Source: Azolla caroliniana (taxonomy: Eukaryota; Polypodiophyta). From it: DNA of 64,000 nucleotides. The notes under the pieces are model-generated. The model had not been told where the DNA came from and made no database searches. It saw nothing but the letters and a program-made list of their open reading frames with translations. The stretch spans positions 2,852,001 to 2,916,000 of the forward strand of contig JBHGNT010000007.1 in the NCBI GenBank assembly GCA_043228905.1, given 5' to 3'. Below are positions 12,575-23,804 of this stretch, one piece after another. Both the position numbers and the translations under genes were made by a program. The first letter of the stretch is position 1. Each line of letters starts with the position of its first letter.

Positions 12575-15012
12575 CTACTTGGGCAGGGAGTTGTAATCTA
12601 GTGGTGGTTTAGGCAATAAAATTGCAGCCAAAATACCACTCGCTAAAGCAGCTATAGAAGCCAACATAAAAGCTGGCATATTACCCCCACCAAAAAGCTC
12701 ATCCCACGGACCACTCCCAAGGGAAACAATAATCTACAATAATGAGAAGCAATCCAAGATGAGTTGAGTGGTGAATGTCTTGCAAAGTGAAGAAAAATGT
12801 CAAGAGTCATCTGAGATGATAGATACATCATACCTGAGGAACTACTACTCCCAAGTTGAGCACGCCCATGGAAAGACCTGGAAGGTGAAAAAATAGTTCT
12901 TGATATTAAGATATTTTTAAAATATAAGCCAGGACCATGGCCTCGCCTGGTAATTCACAGGTTAGCAGTTCAGCTTCCACACCCATCCTCAGATTGGAAT
13001 TAACCCCCCAAGTAAGAGAGAAAACATTACTTACTAAACTAGAATGTTTAGGCAGTCATTGCAACTATAAACTAAAAGCAGAAACATGATAGTATAGTGT
13101 TAAAGATTATACTTTATAACCTTAAGGTTGTGGGTTAAAGTATAATTCCAGTGTGACCAATGGTATGCTCTTGTAAAACAGACTGTTGTTTTTTACAACG
13201 AAAATGGCTTTACAAAGTCGCTTTCCAAAACTCAAGGGTTGCAAAAGGATAGTATTTTTCTTCTAACAAATCAATTAAGGCACATGTTACTGAAACATAT
13301 GAATTCACCTTGGCCACCACCGGTTGTATTTGTCACAGTTGTCGTTACAGCATAGGGAACACTATAGGTAACCTGAGACATTACAACATCAATCAAAGAC
13401 CTGTATCATCTTGCGAAAATAGCTTTCAAATCATGTTAAGGCATTGACAACCTACAGCGAGTGGTATACCGAGAACTGCAAAGATACCAATGGCTGACCA
13501 CAAAATACCAGGAGGAGGGTAGCCTGATGCTGAATAAGAACCATCCTTCGATAAGACTGATATAACAACAGTGCCAGAAAAACAGGCACACATTATAAAA
13601 TTGGCTGCAGCCCAGACACATTTCTGGCCAACTTTTCGGCATAAGGGCTCTATGAGTAGTGAAAAAATACCCAAAACAATAGAGTTAAGCATGAGCCCAA
13701 AAGAACCCACTCGAACACCAGTATGGTAAAGCTTTGCCAAATGAGCATCTGTAACAGAGGGTTCACCTAGGTAAACTTCATGTCCCATCCAATCTGTATC
13801 GAAAAGTATGAATGGGAACCAAGAAAACCATGTTAGCGCCGTGACTAGAAGAACAATTTGCATGGGTTTTGGAAGATCCCTAAGAGTGCCAAAAAGCTCC
13901 CAAAAGAAAGCTTCTTGCTCAAGCTCACATCCACCTTCCTCTTCCTCATCTCCACTTACATGAAATGCTTCCTTTGTACCATTGTCATGAGATATCTGAG
14001 TAGAAGACTCCATGCATAACAACATTGGCACAGTGGAATTGGTAAGTTTCTTACTGGTGCAAGTGACTGAAGGACACAGCGGTATTTCAGACGCTGCTGT
14101 GATGCTCATAATTGTTGTCAATGTAAGCATAATGATGGCCAGAAGAAAAGCAGATTTAAGATTGGCACAACTCTTATCACAAGCTATGGTCAAGGTGAAT
14201 GGTAAGACCTTATACCAGCCACTATATGCACCAGTGGCATATCCAAGGATATTTCCAATAGCCATACATAATGAGAAAAAGGCATTTGCTCGGCGAGACC
14301 TCCGATGATCTTTCCCTGTTCCATAACATCAAACAGCTTCATAAGAGTACTATTGTATATCAAGAGTTAATGACCCTGTATGCAATTCAGAAACAAAGTT
14401 ATCTAGCCATGATGCCTTCTGAAATTTGTCTGACTATTGGACCAGAACAAGTCAAGAACAGTATCAATCTTCAAGTAATCAAGTTGGAAAATTGAATGAA
14501 ACTTACACCATCCATTTACCTGTAAAATCTGCAAGAAGGGCGCGGCAAGGACCCTGAAGGGTGTTATTGGCTAGGTCCAAAATCCAGAATCCAACAACAA
14601 AAATGATGATGGCACGAGGACGAGATATCAAGCTATCACCAAGAGCATAGCCAATATCAGCAGAAAAGGCAATGACAAGAACAGCCAAAATAACAAAACC
14701 CGCACCAGTGACTATGAAAGGCCGCCTTCTGCCCCATTTACTCTCACATTGATCACTAAAATGCCCTATAAGGGGTTGCATGAGCATACCAGATATAGGT
14801 CCACAGAGCCAAATATAGCTTGCCCAAGCATGGGGAATACCAAGTTCTTGTACATACGGTGTTAGAAGCGAGAGTTGAAGCGCCCAACCAAATTGAACAC
14901 CAGTTGCCACTAATGACACTCTGGCTAATGCTCTCAACGGTACTCTGTTCTTACCTTTGTTACTTAATAAAGGCTTTTCAATTTCATTCGCAGTCTCCTC
15001 CCAAGTAGCCAT
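12575..15012 (-). CDS. SUT4: Sucrose/H+ symporter, SUT4/SUC4 type
   Basis: Exons on the minus strand are 15012-14520, 14315-13456, 13372-13309, 12877-12834 and 12733-12575; all phases close and give 539 aa, normal for the family. It is a 12-helix MFS transporter. Motifs include [27 protein letters not shown] (conserved loop His), [74 protein letters not shown] and [21 protein letters not shown] plus the short N terminus and central loop point to the SUT4 clade rather than SUT2/SUC3. SUT4 proteins are mostly tonoplast sucrose exporters; an EKPLL dileucine-like motif at residues 12-16 would fit vacuolar sorting but does not match [DE]xxxL[LI] exactly. Odd points: His343 where nearly all SUTs have Arg (DTDWMGRE), and an acidic GDEEEEGG stretch in the central loop. 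The gene converges on callose synthase. Confidence 0.95.
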
Positions 15013-15052
15013 GTTTCCTTTTTTTCAATGGTCTTTCAATTATGAATCTTCT

Positions 15053-15059
15053 TTTTATA
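15053..15059 (-). promoter_or_regulatory. Candidate TATA box of the sucrose transporter gene
   Basis: On the minus strand CTATAAAAAG lies about 41 bp upstream of the ATG at 15012-15010. It implies a very short leader. No polypyrimidine/AG acceptor directly precedes the ATG, which argues against a spliced leader; a second promoter-like block lies at 16130-16530. Confidence 0.35.
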
Positions 15060-15061
15060 GC

Positions 15062-16050
15062 ACTTCTTGATCAGACTGTTAGCAAGTAGAGAGATCACCT
15101 ACTTGCTCAAATCGTATAATAAGTCTTGTTGGTAGATAGTATACCTATGATAAGGCTTGTTGGTGGATTGAGTATACCTACCTATATTTAAGCTCCTCCA
15201 CAGGGTCCATATAGTTTTTCTTCAATAAAGTAGCATCCTCATAGAACATTTACACCTTGAGATGGTTTTACAATTAGAGAGATTTCAGCTGTTCAAAATG
15301 TATAATCAATTATTATTGGTGGATATAATGCTAGATAGAATATATCTACCTACGTTTAACCTCTTGCGCTGCGTCTATTATGTAACATTGCTCCACTATA
15401 TCTAAGCAGATACATAAATATATTGATGGTTGATGCAGGCACTATCTTGCTTGCTTAGATTGTATGAACAAAAACACGTTGGTAGACCTAGTGCTAGATT
15501 GAAAGTATGTACTTATGTATACAATATAGTAATGTAGTTTATGCATGTGGTGTTTGTATATACAGCATGTTTCCTGCTGGATTGTGTATATAGCTATGTA
15601 GACAGTACAGTAAGGTGGTCATGTGTTATGTATATACAACAATGATACAGCTAGATTGAGCATATGTGTATAGAGTATAGTGAGCAGACTTCTGCATTAG
15701 GGTTTAGTGAGGAGACTAAGTATGCACAAATACCATGGAAACTGATAGATTGAATATATGTTCTTATGTGCAGGGTACGTTGAGCTGGTCTACGCATGTG
15801 GTGCTGCGTGTTTATAAAACATGGTAACATTGATGATACACACTTATGCATACAGAGAGGTGTTTTATGTATGTTTAATGCATTTATACTTCTAGATTGA
15901 ATATATCTACTTGTGTGTAGAGTATAGTGATGTGATCTATGTACTTGCCGTCTTATATAGGTACCATGATGGTATATGATTGCATATATGAAGGTGTATG
16001 TTAGCAATTGATGTATGTGCGATAAAGTGGGTTACCAGCACCTAAATATA
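15062..16050. repeat. Upstream region of sucrose transporter with degenerate tandem repeat
   Basis: From about 15495 a motif tagattga-tatat... followed by gtatagagtatagtga-like and catgtggtg-like segments recurs at 15495, 15578, 15652, 15746 and 15893 (spacings 83, 74, 94 and 147 bp). Copies are strongly diverged. No gene is visible; short open frames are by-products of the repeat. Confidence 0.5.
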
Positions 16051-16053
16051 TAA

Positions 16054-16088
16054 GACAGAGAGAGAGAGACACACACACACACACACAT
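16054..16088. repeat. (GA)n-(CA)n microsatellite
   Basis: A run of GA dinucleotides passes directly into a run of CA dinucleotides. Confidence 0.9.
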
Positions 16089-16129
16089 ACAATATTATAC
16101 AGTTCTGATAGCTATGGAATATCATATCA

Positions 16130-16467
16130 AACCCTTACACAAAAACCACCCACAACGCACGAAGAGAATAGTCGCAAGATGATAAATTGGCGACAAAACA
16201 TAATGGCGGCGATGGGATCTTAGAGAAGGCAATGATCATGGGCAGAAAGGATTTTACGCACACCTTTTTGAGGATAGAGGGAGGATATATCGATGGAGAA
16301 GCCCTCGGGTATCCCACTCTGTTTCTGCTCATCTCAGAGATAACAAGAAGAGGATAGAATGAAGAAAGAAGGCGTCTGTCTGCGTCTTTTTAGTGGGTTC
16401 GTTTCCTCCATGGATACGAGAAGGATTGCAGAGACGAGCGCGACAAATTTGGCTTTGTGAAGTGAAG

Positions 16468-16499
<32 letters not shown>

Positions 16500-16530
16500 T
16501 ATGGGCTACATACTTTACAAATCATTTGGG
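16130..16530 (-). promoter_or_regulatory. Promoter/leader-like block upstream of the sucrose transporter
   Basis: The block is visibly richer in G+C than its surroundings. On the minus strand a (CT)n tract (16499-16475) runs into TTTCTCTTCTTCACTTCAC, like a plant Y-patch and initiator. A short frame beginning MEETNPLKRRR follows, then a donor-like GTAAGG near 16136. It could be a distal first leader exon of the sucrose transporter 1.4 kb downstream, or an unrelated remnant; no protein is recognised. Confidence 0.25.
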
Positions 16531-17769
16531 TTCATTCACACCGGTGCAGGGCCGGGGATCATTTGGGTCCATTCACACTCGTGCAGGACCAGGGATTGGA
16601 TGCTTCGATCCCTCGTTCTCGATACAGGACAAGCTTGCTCAATGCCAAGCTTCGGAAGCGAAATCCGTGTGTGCAGGGAAGGATATCATGCCAATACGAT
16701 CACATTCGCGGAAGTTATATAAGAATTGAAGAATGCCATTCCTTTGTTAGTGCTTACGACCACTCCCCACAACTGATCATTCATCTCGGCATCACCTGCC
16801 CACACTCGAATTGTATATGGTTCATTCGCATGAATATGGAGGCTTTGTTTCAATGTATGATCTTATTGAATGGGCGACAATTGAGATTGATTCTATGCAA
16901 GGTGGAAATTTTCTTGTACAACATATTTTAAGCTTCCCCCACAAAAACAAGTAAGGACCGAGCACGAGTAGTTCAACCAACACTGCCCAGTTCTAATTGG
17001 TCAACCAACCATCTTTGTTGCATTTCATGATCCTACTATCCGCAATATAATCGAGTAAAGGAAAAAAACAAATTGAGAGAAGAAAAACGACAATTGATTC
17101 TAAAGCGAAAGGTACACACCAACACTAGTTCTATTGCTCAAAAAAATTAAGCATTCTAGAGACTCCAGAGTTCAGTTGTCGAGATTCAACCACACAATTG
17201 TAATTCATGTCCCTGTGGGGCAAAAGTTTTGGGCACAAAAAAATTGTGGCAATTGATCTATTGCTCAACTTGCAGTGGCTTGTCAAAAATCGGCAAGGCT
17301 CTAATGGCCTCAGTGTGATATTTTTTTCTTGATGTAGAACGATTCATAGGTAAACAAATATAGACAATTAAGGGAATCAATCCACATAGCAAATTGTTTC
17401 TATTTCTTTATAGAATAGTATATGAATCAAATGTCCTTTTTAGGAAAAAGGTGAGGTTTTCTTTATTCCCCAAATGCCCTTTGGTCAATGCCCTCTTCCG
17501 CATTTATATGTACTACATGATCAATTATACAATTGATTCATCCCCTTATCTCAATCACATGTGCAATAGGAACGATTGTATGGTCAAATTGTCTCCTTTT
17601 TATCTCTTTTTGGGTTGACTAGGGACGTTTCAAGAAATAAACAAAAACTCATAAGTATTATTTTAAGAAATTTCCCCTTTGTTTTATTCTTTAAATTTTA
17701 ATTAACCATTCGGGACACGAAAAGGACAAAAAAGAATTCCCAAAAAACGAAAAGGACAAAAAAGAATTC
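16531..17769. other. Intergenic DNA, nothing recognised
   Basis: No protein or transposon motif seen. Contains a direct repeat of about 30 bp at 17718-17777 (cgaaaaggacaaaaaagaat twice), next to the 3' end of the LINE that follows. Confidence 0.4.
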
Positions 17770-18720
17770 CCAAAAAAGATACTACATTAGTATTAGAAAA
17801 CACCATAAGGCTAAACATACAAGATATACCACCAATCTCTTATGTTTTTCTAAATTCTAACCATCGGCTTAAATAAATACTTTGGTGTTGAGTAGAACCA
17901 CTCCACCTTATCAAAACGTCGTCTATAGAATATACCTATGTCCCAAATGGCATGAAACTCCAAACGCTTAAGCTCCACTTGATGCGTATTACCTTTTATA
18001 CTATCCAAAACCCCTCTGAGATTATGCACAATCTCTATCCAAATTCCCGAATTTATTTGGGCAGGTCTTGTAGTCACATTTGAAATACCTTCAAACATCG
18101 AGCCTTCCAAATATACCAAATTGTAATACTACTTACCAATTGTCATATTTGAGGTTTATCAATTTGTATTTGTGGATTCAAAGTGATCAAAAAAATTCCA
18201 TCAAACCATGTCTCATCACAATAGCATCTGCAACCTCCTCCTGTTAATACACCATAGGTTTATCATGTACCACCGCCTATAATATTGCACCCCATGTCTA
18301 CACCGTTGTAGGATATACTGGAGTTAATAATTTTATGATTCGTTTCCATATGTCCATAGCAAAACCACAAACTCCACAAACAATGTTTAGCAGTCTCTAT
18401 TACATCTATACAGAAAGGGCACATCTTGTCTACAGTTCCTTTTCGCCACCCATTAATTGGTATAGCATTATGAACTAACAACCATCGAAAACAAACAATT
18501 TTCCTACTCATCTTTATACCCCACAGCCATTTCCAAAATTGTTTGAGATGTTTTGGAGAAAGTCCATTTTGTCTCCAAACAACATTTGCAATTGGTTCTT
18601 TCTATGATCTAGCACCTAATATTTTCCTACCAATCTTCACAGAATACTGAAAGAACGGCACGTATTTGATGTGATCTTGTACCCACACCTTCCAATACAG
18701 TTCTCCAAGATCCTAAGTTA
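17770..18720 (-). mobile_element. LINE family B 3' remnant with zf-RVT-like domain
   Basis: Minus-strand reading gives MSRKIVCFRWLLVHNAIP, then a CPFC...ETAKHCLW motif typical of the zinc-binding domain at the end of plant LINE reverse transcriptases (zf-RVT), followed by decayed C-terminal sequence. The 3' end (attagtatta, aagatactacattag on the plus strand) matches the LINE in the PRT1 intron at 33985. Stops make it non-functional. Confidence 0.75.
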
Positions 18721-18745
18721 ATCTATATATTGGTCTCCGAAAAGG

Positions 18746-18782
18746 ACAAATATTACTCGAACATTGCTCGAGTAATATTTGT
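18746..18782. repeat. Perfect inverted repeat, 15-bp arms and 7-base loop
   Basis: acaaatattactcga at 18746-18760 is exactly complementary to 18768-18782, with acattgc as the loop. It lies just past the 5' edge of a LINE remnant. It could be a MITE scrap or chance palindrome. Confidence 0.7.
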
Positions 18783-18789
18783 GTGCATC

Positions 18790-19690
18790 ATTTAGTTGCA
18801 TGTTTAGTTGCCACATATTTTAGAACTAATTGAACCATGCATTGCCAAGAGAAAAAATACATATTGAGGCACATTTTAACAAACTTAAATTAATTAAAAA
18901 TACGTCAAATGTCAAAAATTGATGTGTTGGGTCTAACATTAATCACATTACAAAACATAGCTAAAACATTTAAAGTTTCTATAGCATCTAGGCCCATAAA
19001 CCATAGGAGACTTGTTAGAGATCAATAGTTTTGCAGTCTTCTTAGTAACAATAAGGTATATAAATTTTACATACTGCAGGATGATAAACACATAATGGGG
19101 TAATGTTTCTGAATGTCTATGGTTACATTTCTATGGTACTTATTGGTAAAGACACTCTATCTAACTAATGGAAAGTATCTTTTTATAATAATAAAAACAA
19201 CAAGGTATATAGACATGTAAGAGCAATTATGGACAATATAATTGTGGATTTCGCAATCAAGGTTAAGGAGTCCACATGATGGATAATGTGGAGAGGTGAT
19301 GGTTAGACCAGTGCTTTTCCATTGGTCCTCCATTTCCACTACATATGTCATATGTTTACATGCACGTAGAGAAAACCTTTGCTACTATGATTATTATCAA
19401 TATTGCTTCAAACAAATGTATATATTAGAATATTTGCTCAAAAACATTCATTCTCATTGAAATAAACAAGCTATACTCATGTTCTCCCAAGCCACCTCTC
19501 TCTCCTTACATGGCTAAGATGGTTGGATCCAAGTGAAGTTGACACAATTATAAATGTCATCCAATTAACATAGGTTGGATCATGTATTTGCATGTTCTGG
19601 GTTTTCATTATTCTCAAACCGAGGTTCTCATGCCAATTGGAGGATAGATTCAGTGCATCCATGTGGAAGGCCCGGTGTGACATAAGATGA
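18790..19690. other. Intergenic DNA, nothing firmly recognised
   Basis: AT-rich. The last 200 bp may be the badly decayed 5' side of the LINE that follows; before that no coding or repeat signal was seen. Confidence 0.3.
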
Positions 19691-19699
19691 GGGCTCAAG

Positions 19700-21390
19700 T
19701 GCGATCAGTCTAAATCCAAACTTGCTCGGCTCCATCAATGCATCCTTTGGAACCCATGCATCAAAGATGAATTAGGTAAACTAATTGGATCAAGTAAGGG
19801 GATGTCACAAGGAAGCATTGCAGAAGTCCAACAACATGGAGGAGGGATCCTTGATTCCAAGAGGTCGGGAAACACCGTCTAGGATCCAAGGCCACAAGTT
19901 GCAAGTCAATTTGGAACCAATAACAATGAACATGACGGTTTGAGTGCTCATGTATACAGGTAGTAAGTGGATTGTTGATCTCAACCTGGTCAAAGTACAA
20001 CCATAGTGGCACATATGTGTTCATGAAAATACATGGCATGATCCATTTGCGGGACAAGGAAGCAAAGTTGTCCCCTTCTTCCAATTCAAAACCAGATTGG
20101 GTCATCATATCCTAGCTGCTAAAACAACCCGAGAACCAGTTGTTGCAAAGACATGGCACACATATCATATCCCCCTACAATTATTGACAAGTTTTGGTAG
20201 CAGTTATGGAAACAATAGCAAGCTAGGTTGTCACATTCTAGACTCGAATCTCTGACCTTTAACACACAGTACATTGTGTTGTGTCAACCATATGGAAACT
20301 CTTATGAACTGTCCACATGGATTGTGCACTTGTATATATTGTAGAGTCTAATGTATAGTACATTCAAGAATATTCTAGTCGTTAATACATTCTAGAATTA
20401 TTCTGTGGTATATTCTAAACGGGTATATTCTCGAGTATATTCTAGAGATATTCAATCTCGAAAATTGTATAAATACTTGTAACATCATTGGTCCCTTTCA
20501 AGGGATTCAACACCAGTCATTGACACATCAATCTAGTATTCTCGTTTTGCCTCATCTTTGTCTCCTTGATCTTTATTTCTGTCTTCATGCCCTCATGTCG
20601 CTCACAACATCTAGAGTTTCTAACCTCGTCACATCGAGCTCCAAGTTCATCTGTCACTCATAGCCCCATCATCTGTGCTCCGTCCTAGTCCGTGTTTGGT
20701 GTGTCGTGACATAGGTGAATTACCACATTCCAATGGTTATTAATATAAACGTAATTGTTGGTTGATGCGGGGCGCCACCGGATCCTCAATGCAATAGAAT
20801 CCATCCAACATGCTCTATGAGACTACCTAGAAACCCCATCAAATATGGAAGGGGGTTGGCTGAATATTGCAATTATGCAAGGTTCAAGGCTCAATCAAGT
20901 GCGGAAATGTATGTTGGTTATCTTGGCAAGCCCCAATTGATAGATACGAACATTAGGACGAGGGGATGACATTGGTGATAAAGGCACATGAGATTTTGTT
21001 TTTCATTGCCGACAATGTTCACTCAACCCACATCACTACCAAATATCAAGTCGTGATGGAATTGGTCAGCCCAATAACACTATGAACTATCTTGAAACCA
21101 TGATGTAGGTGGGTCTTCTCGAATCAAACCATTCACAAGCAATGTTATTGTAGGAGATATGGAGTGAAGTTGTTGTCACTCTAAAGAGCCAATACGATGG
21201 CCTCATGAGCAAATCTGAAGGACCCAAAAGACAAGCTTAGCCTTCATCCAACGATGGTCATCCTCTCCCATTCTTGAAGCAATGGGCCTCCACATAAGAT
21301 GGAACTATTGATCCCCTTCTGGGGTTTGTATATAACATTCATTGTTGTAAATTTTTATAACTAATGGAAGCTAATATGATATATGCTTAT
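19700..21390 (+). mobile_element. LINE family A, plus-strand copy, split by a solo LTR
   Basis: The plus-strand reading includes ILWNPCIKDELGKLIGSSKG at about 19745-19805 and a later FW..LWKQ piece, matching the minus-strand copy at 22490-23800 in the same order. After the inserted LTR (20229-20711) the element resumes with NAIESIQHAL (zf-RVT) and runs to the shared 3' end ataactaatggaag near 21370. Many stops. Confidence 0.75.
20229..20711 (+). mobile_element. Solo LTR (family 1), 483 bp, with 5-bp target duplication
   Basis: Begins TGTCACATTC and ends GTCGTGACA, so the termini form a TGTCAC/GTGACA inverted repeat. It is flanked by the exact direct repeat taggt (20224-20228 and 20712-20716). 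It contains a TATA box TATAAATA at 20468-20475. It interrupts a LINE whose sequence continues on both sides. A related LTR is at 23805-24304. Confidence 0.88.
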
Positions 21391-22024
21391 ATAAGGAGAA
21401 ATTCTAGAACTTTGTGATATGTATCACAAGATTTACATGAATGACATATGGAACTTCTTGTGTTTCCACGATCTCAATTCTGATGTTGAGAGTTCTTCAA
21501 CCATCTACTAACATATGTGTATAGCTTGCATGGTACCTAGAGGAGGGGAGTAGGTTAATATTATGGTGGTATTGTAAATACATCCATACATTACATGAAA
21601 AAATTTAACTCCACAATTACACACAACATTCTAATGTTGAAACATCCACCCCTTCCTTCAATGCTTAAGGCGCAATACAAATTATCTCATTGCAAGCAAA
21701 AATGAGTTGATACACAATAAAATATGTGTGTGGTGATTCACAGCATCAACGAACAAAGTTTGTAATGTGCATGCATAGTGAATTACAACATCAGTGAACA
21801 AGGAATGCTATGTTTGGCTATTGTAAAACAAATATACAATGGATCTCTTCTCAAATGTATAATATAACCATGTTTTTTCTCTTTGACCTTTTTTTTCCAA
21901 AAAAAAACTCCTTCCATTAGTTATAAAATTTTACATATGAGAGTGTTATATACAAATCCCTATAGGGACACAATAGTTCCATCTTATGCGGATGCCCACT
22001 AACTCAAGAAAGGGAGAGGACAAC

Positions 22025-22489
22025 TATTAGAGATTAGGTACTAAAGTAAGCATAAAATAAGGATATATCAATGATAGATCTAGAAAGAATAGAGAGAAAA
22101 GAGAGAAAGAAGGGTGCCGATCCACCCGACCACCCCCGAGCGAAGGGATCGAGACGGACTCGAGCCTCGATCGGCGTCCCATACCACCGCCTTGGCGTCG
22201 AGTCGTACCTGGATGATAGCGCGCTTGCTACAAGAGTCGTTCCACTCACGGACAGAGTCTCGACGTAGTCAATGCATGATGAAATGAGGGTAGCTAGGCC
22301 TCTTATTTATAGTAATTCTCAAGGCCCCCAGCCATGTTCACACTTGGCCTCATGGGTTGTCTCAATCCCGAGGATTAAAAGTAATCCTCCCCTTCTTTAG
22401 ACTCTTTGTTTAACCCTCACACTTATCCACGTGTATAGAATACTACGACAATTCTCACCACGGGATATTATATGGTCATGCCCGTAACA
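22025..22489 (-). mobile_element. Solo LTR (family 2), 465 bp, nested in a LINE
   Basis: The LINE 3' region is cut between 22024 and 22490, and the insert is bounded by the 5-bp direct repeat acaac (22020-22024 and 22490-22494). Read on the minus strand it begins TGTTACGGGC and ends CTAATA (one change from the canonical CA). A TATA box (TATAAATA, minus, 22311-22304) fits an LTR promoter. It is clearly richer in G+C than its surroundings, so it is a younger arrival than the LINE. Confidence 0.85.
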
Positions 22490-23241
22490 ACAACCATTGT
22501 TGGATGAAGGCTAGTCGTTGTCTTTCAACTCCACTGGAACCGCCCTTGAGGCCATCGTATTGGCTCTTTAGAGTGACAACAACTTCACTCCATATCTCTT
22601 GCATTAACATTAGTGGATGTGCGGTTTGGTTAGAGAACACCCGTTTACACCATTGTTTCAATAGAATCCAAAGAGTTGTTGGGTTGACCAATTCCAACAC
22701 AACTTGAGATTTGGCATTAATAGGTGTTGAGTGGATATTGCCGATGGTGGAAAAAATAATCTCTCGTGCTTTTATCACCAAAGTCATCCCCTCCTCCTGA
22801 TACTTGTACATGTCAACTGGGGCCTACCATGCTAACCAACATACATTTCCCCACTTGATTGTGCCTTGCACCTAGCATTATTGCAATTGGCAGCCAACCC
22901 CTCGCCATATTCGATGGGTCTCTGGGCAGTCCCACAGAGCATGTCGGATTGATTCAATTGCATTTGGGCACGCTACACAATTAGGAGAGCTACGGTTAAC
23001 ACACTGCCACACTCCAGCCGATAGTGACTTATGTATTAATAGCCATTGGAACGTGGTAATTCGCCTCACATGTTGTTGTTTCTAGTTTTTCTGCCAAAAC
23101 TTGGTACTAATTGTGTGAGGAACATGATATGTGTGCCAAACCTTTGCAGCAGCTGACTCTCAAGCAGTTTGAGCGGCTAGAATGTGGTGACCTAATCTAG
23201 TCGTGAATTGGAAGAAAGGGATGGTTTTGCTTCCTTGACCT

Positions 23242-23335
23242 ACATAAGGATCACGTCATGTCCATTACAAAGGGTCCCAAGTGACCTTACATAAGGATCA
23301 CGTCATGTCCATTACAAAGGGTCCCAAGTGACCTT
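23242..23335. repeat. 47-bp tandem duplication
   Basis: The unit beginning acataaggatcacgtcatgt is present twice, at 23242-23288 and 23289-23335, with no visible difference, inside the LINE. Confidence 0.9.
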
Positions 23336-23804
23336 ACATAACCATGTGTTTTCATGATTACATATGTGCCATTCTGGTTGTACTTTGATCGGATCGGGAT
23401 CTACAATCCATTTATGACCAGTATATGCGAGTACTCGAATTGCCATATTCAATGTTAGTGTCGCATTGTCTCACAATTCAAAGCCTTCGATCATGTCCAG
23501 TGTTTCCCTACCTCTTGGGATCAAAGAACCCTCCTCCTCATAGCCTATCCATTTATCCATTGTCGTCCTTTGATTAACAACTTCCCTAAGCAGTAAAACG
23601 TTAATAATTTCAAATCTCATAGTCCATCCATCCCTAATTCCATGGAGTATGTTGGCTTGATCTTGTATTGGCAATGACATAAACCATCTCCAACTCTATA
23701 CTTTTTCCTAGACCATCTGCAATGTATCCCCATGACAACCCCTTACTTGATCCAATTAGTTTATCAAATTCATCTCTGATACATGGGTTCCATAGGATAC
23801 GTTG

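Larger units (their letters stand above)
21885..23800 (-). mobile_element. LINE family A, minus-strand copy, split by a solo LTR
   Basis: Minus-strand reading gives ILWNPCIRDEFDKLIGSSKG (about 23795-23736), then RRITTFQWLLIHKSL, the zinc-binding C..C..H..ALWDC region at about 23000-22920, LTLKSQYDGLKGG near 22560, and a 3' UTR ending ctaatggaaggag plus an A-rich tail at about 21890. Interrupted by the solo LTR 22025-22489. Frameshifts and stops throughout; inactive. Confidence 0.85.

Noticed and set aside
13085-13160. SINE-like segment in sucrose transporter intron 3
   Set aside because: Only a loose tagtatagtg...ggttgtgggtt resemblance to A and B boxes; too weak to annotate.
16393-16931. 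Overlapping plus-strand frames of 67-122 codons
   Set aside because: Built partly on the GA repeat, no recognised motif and no splice or promoter support on this strand.
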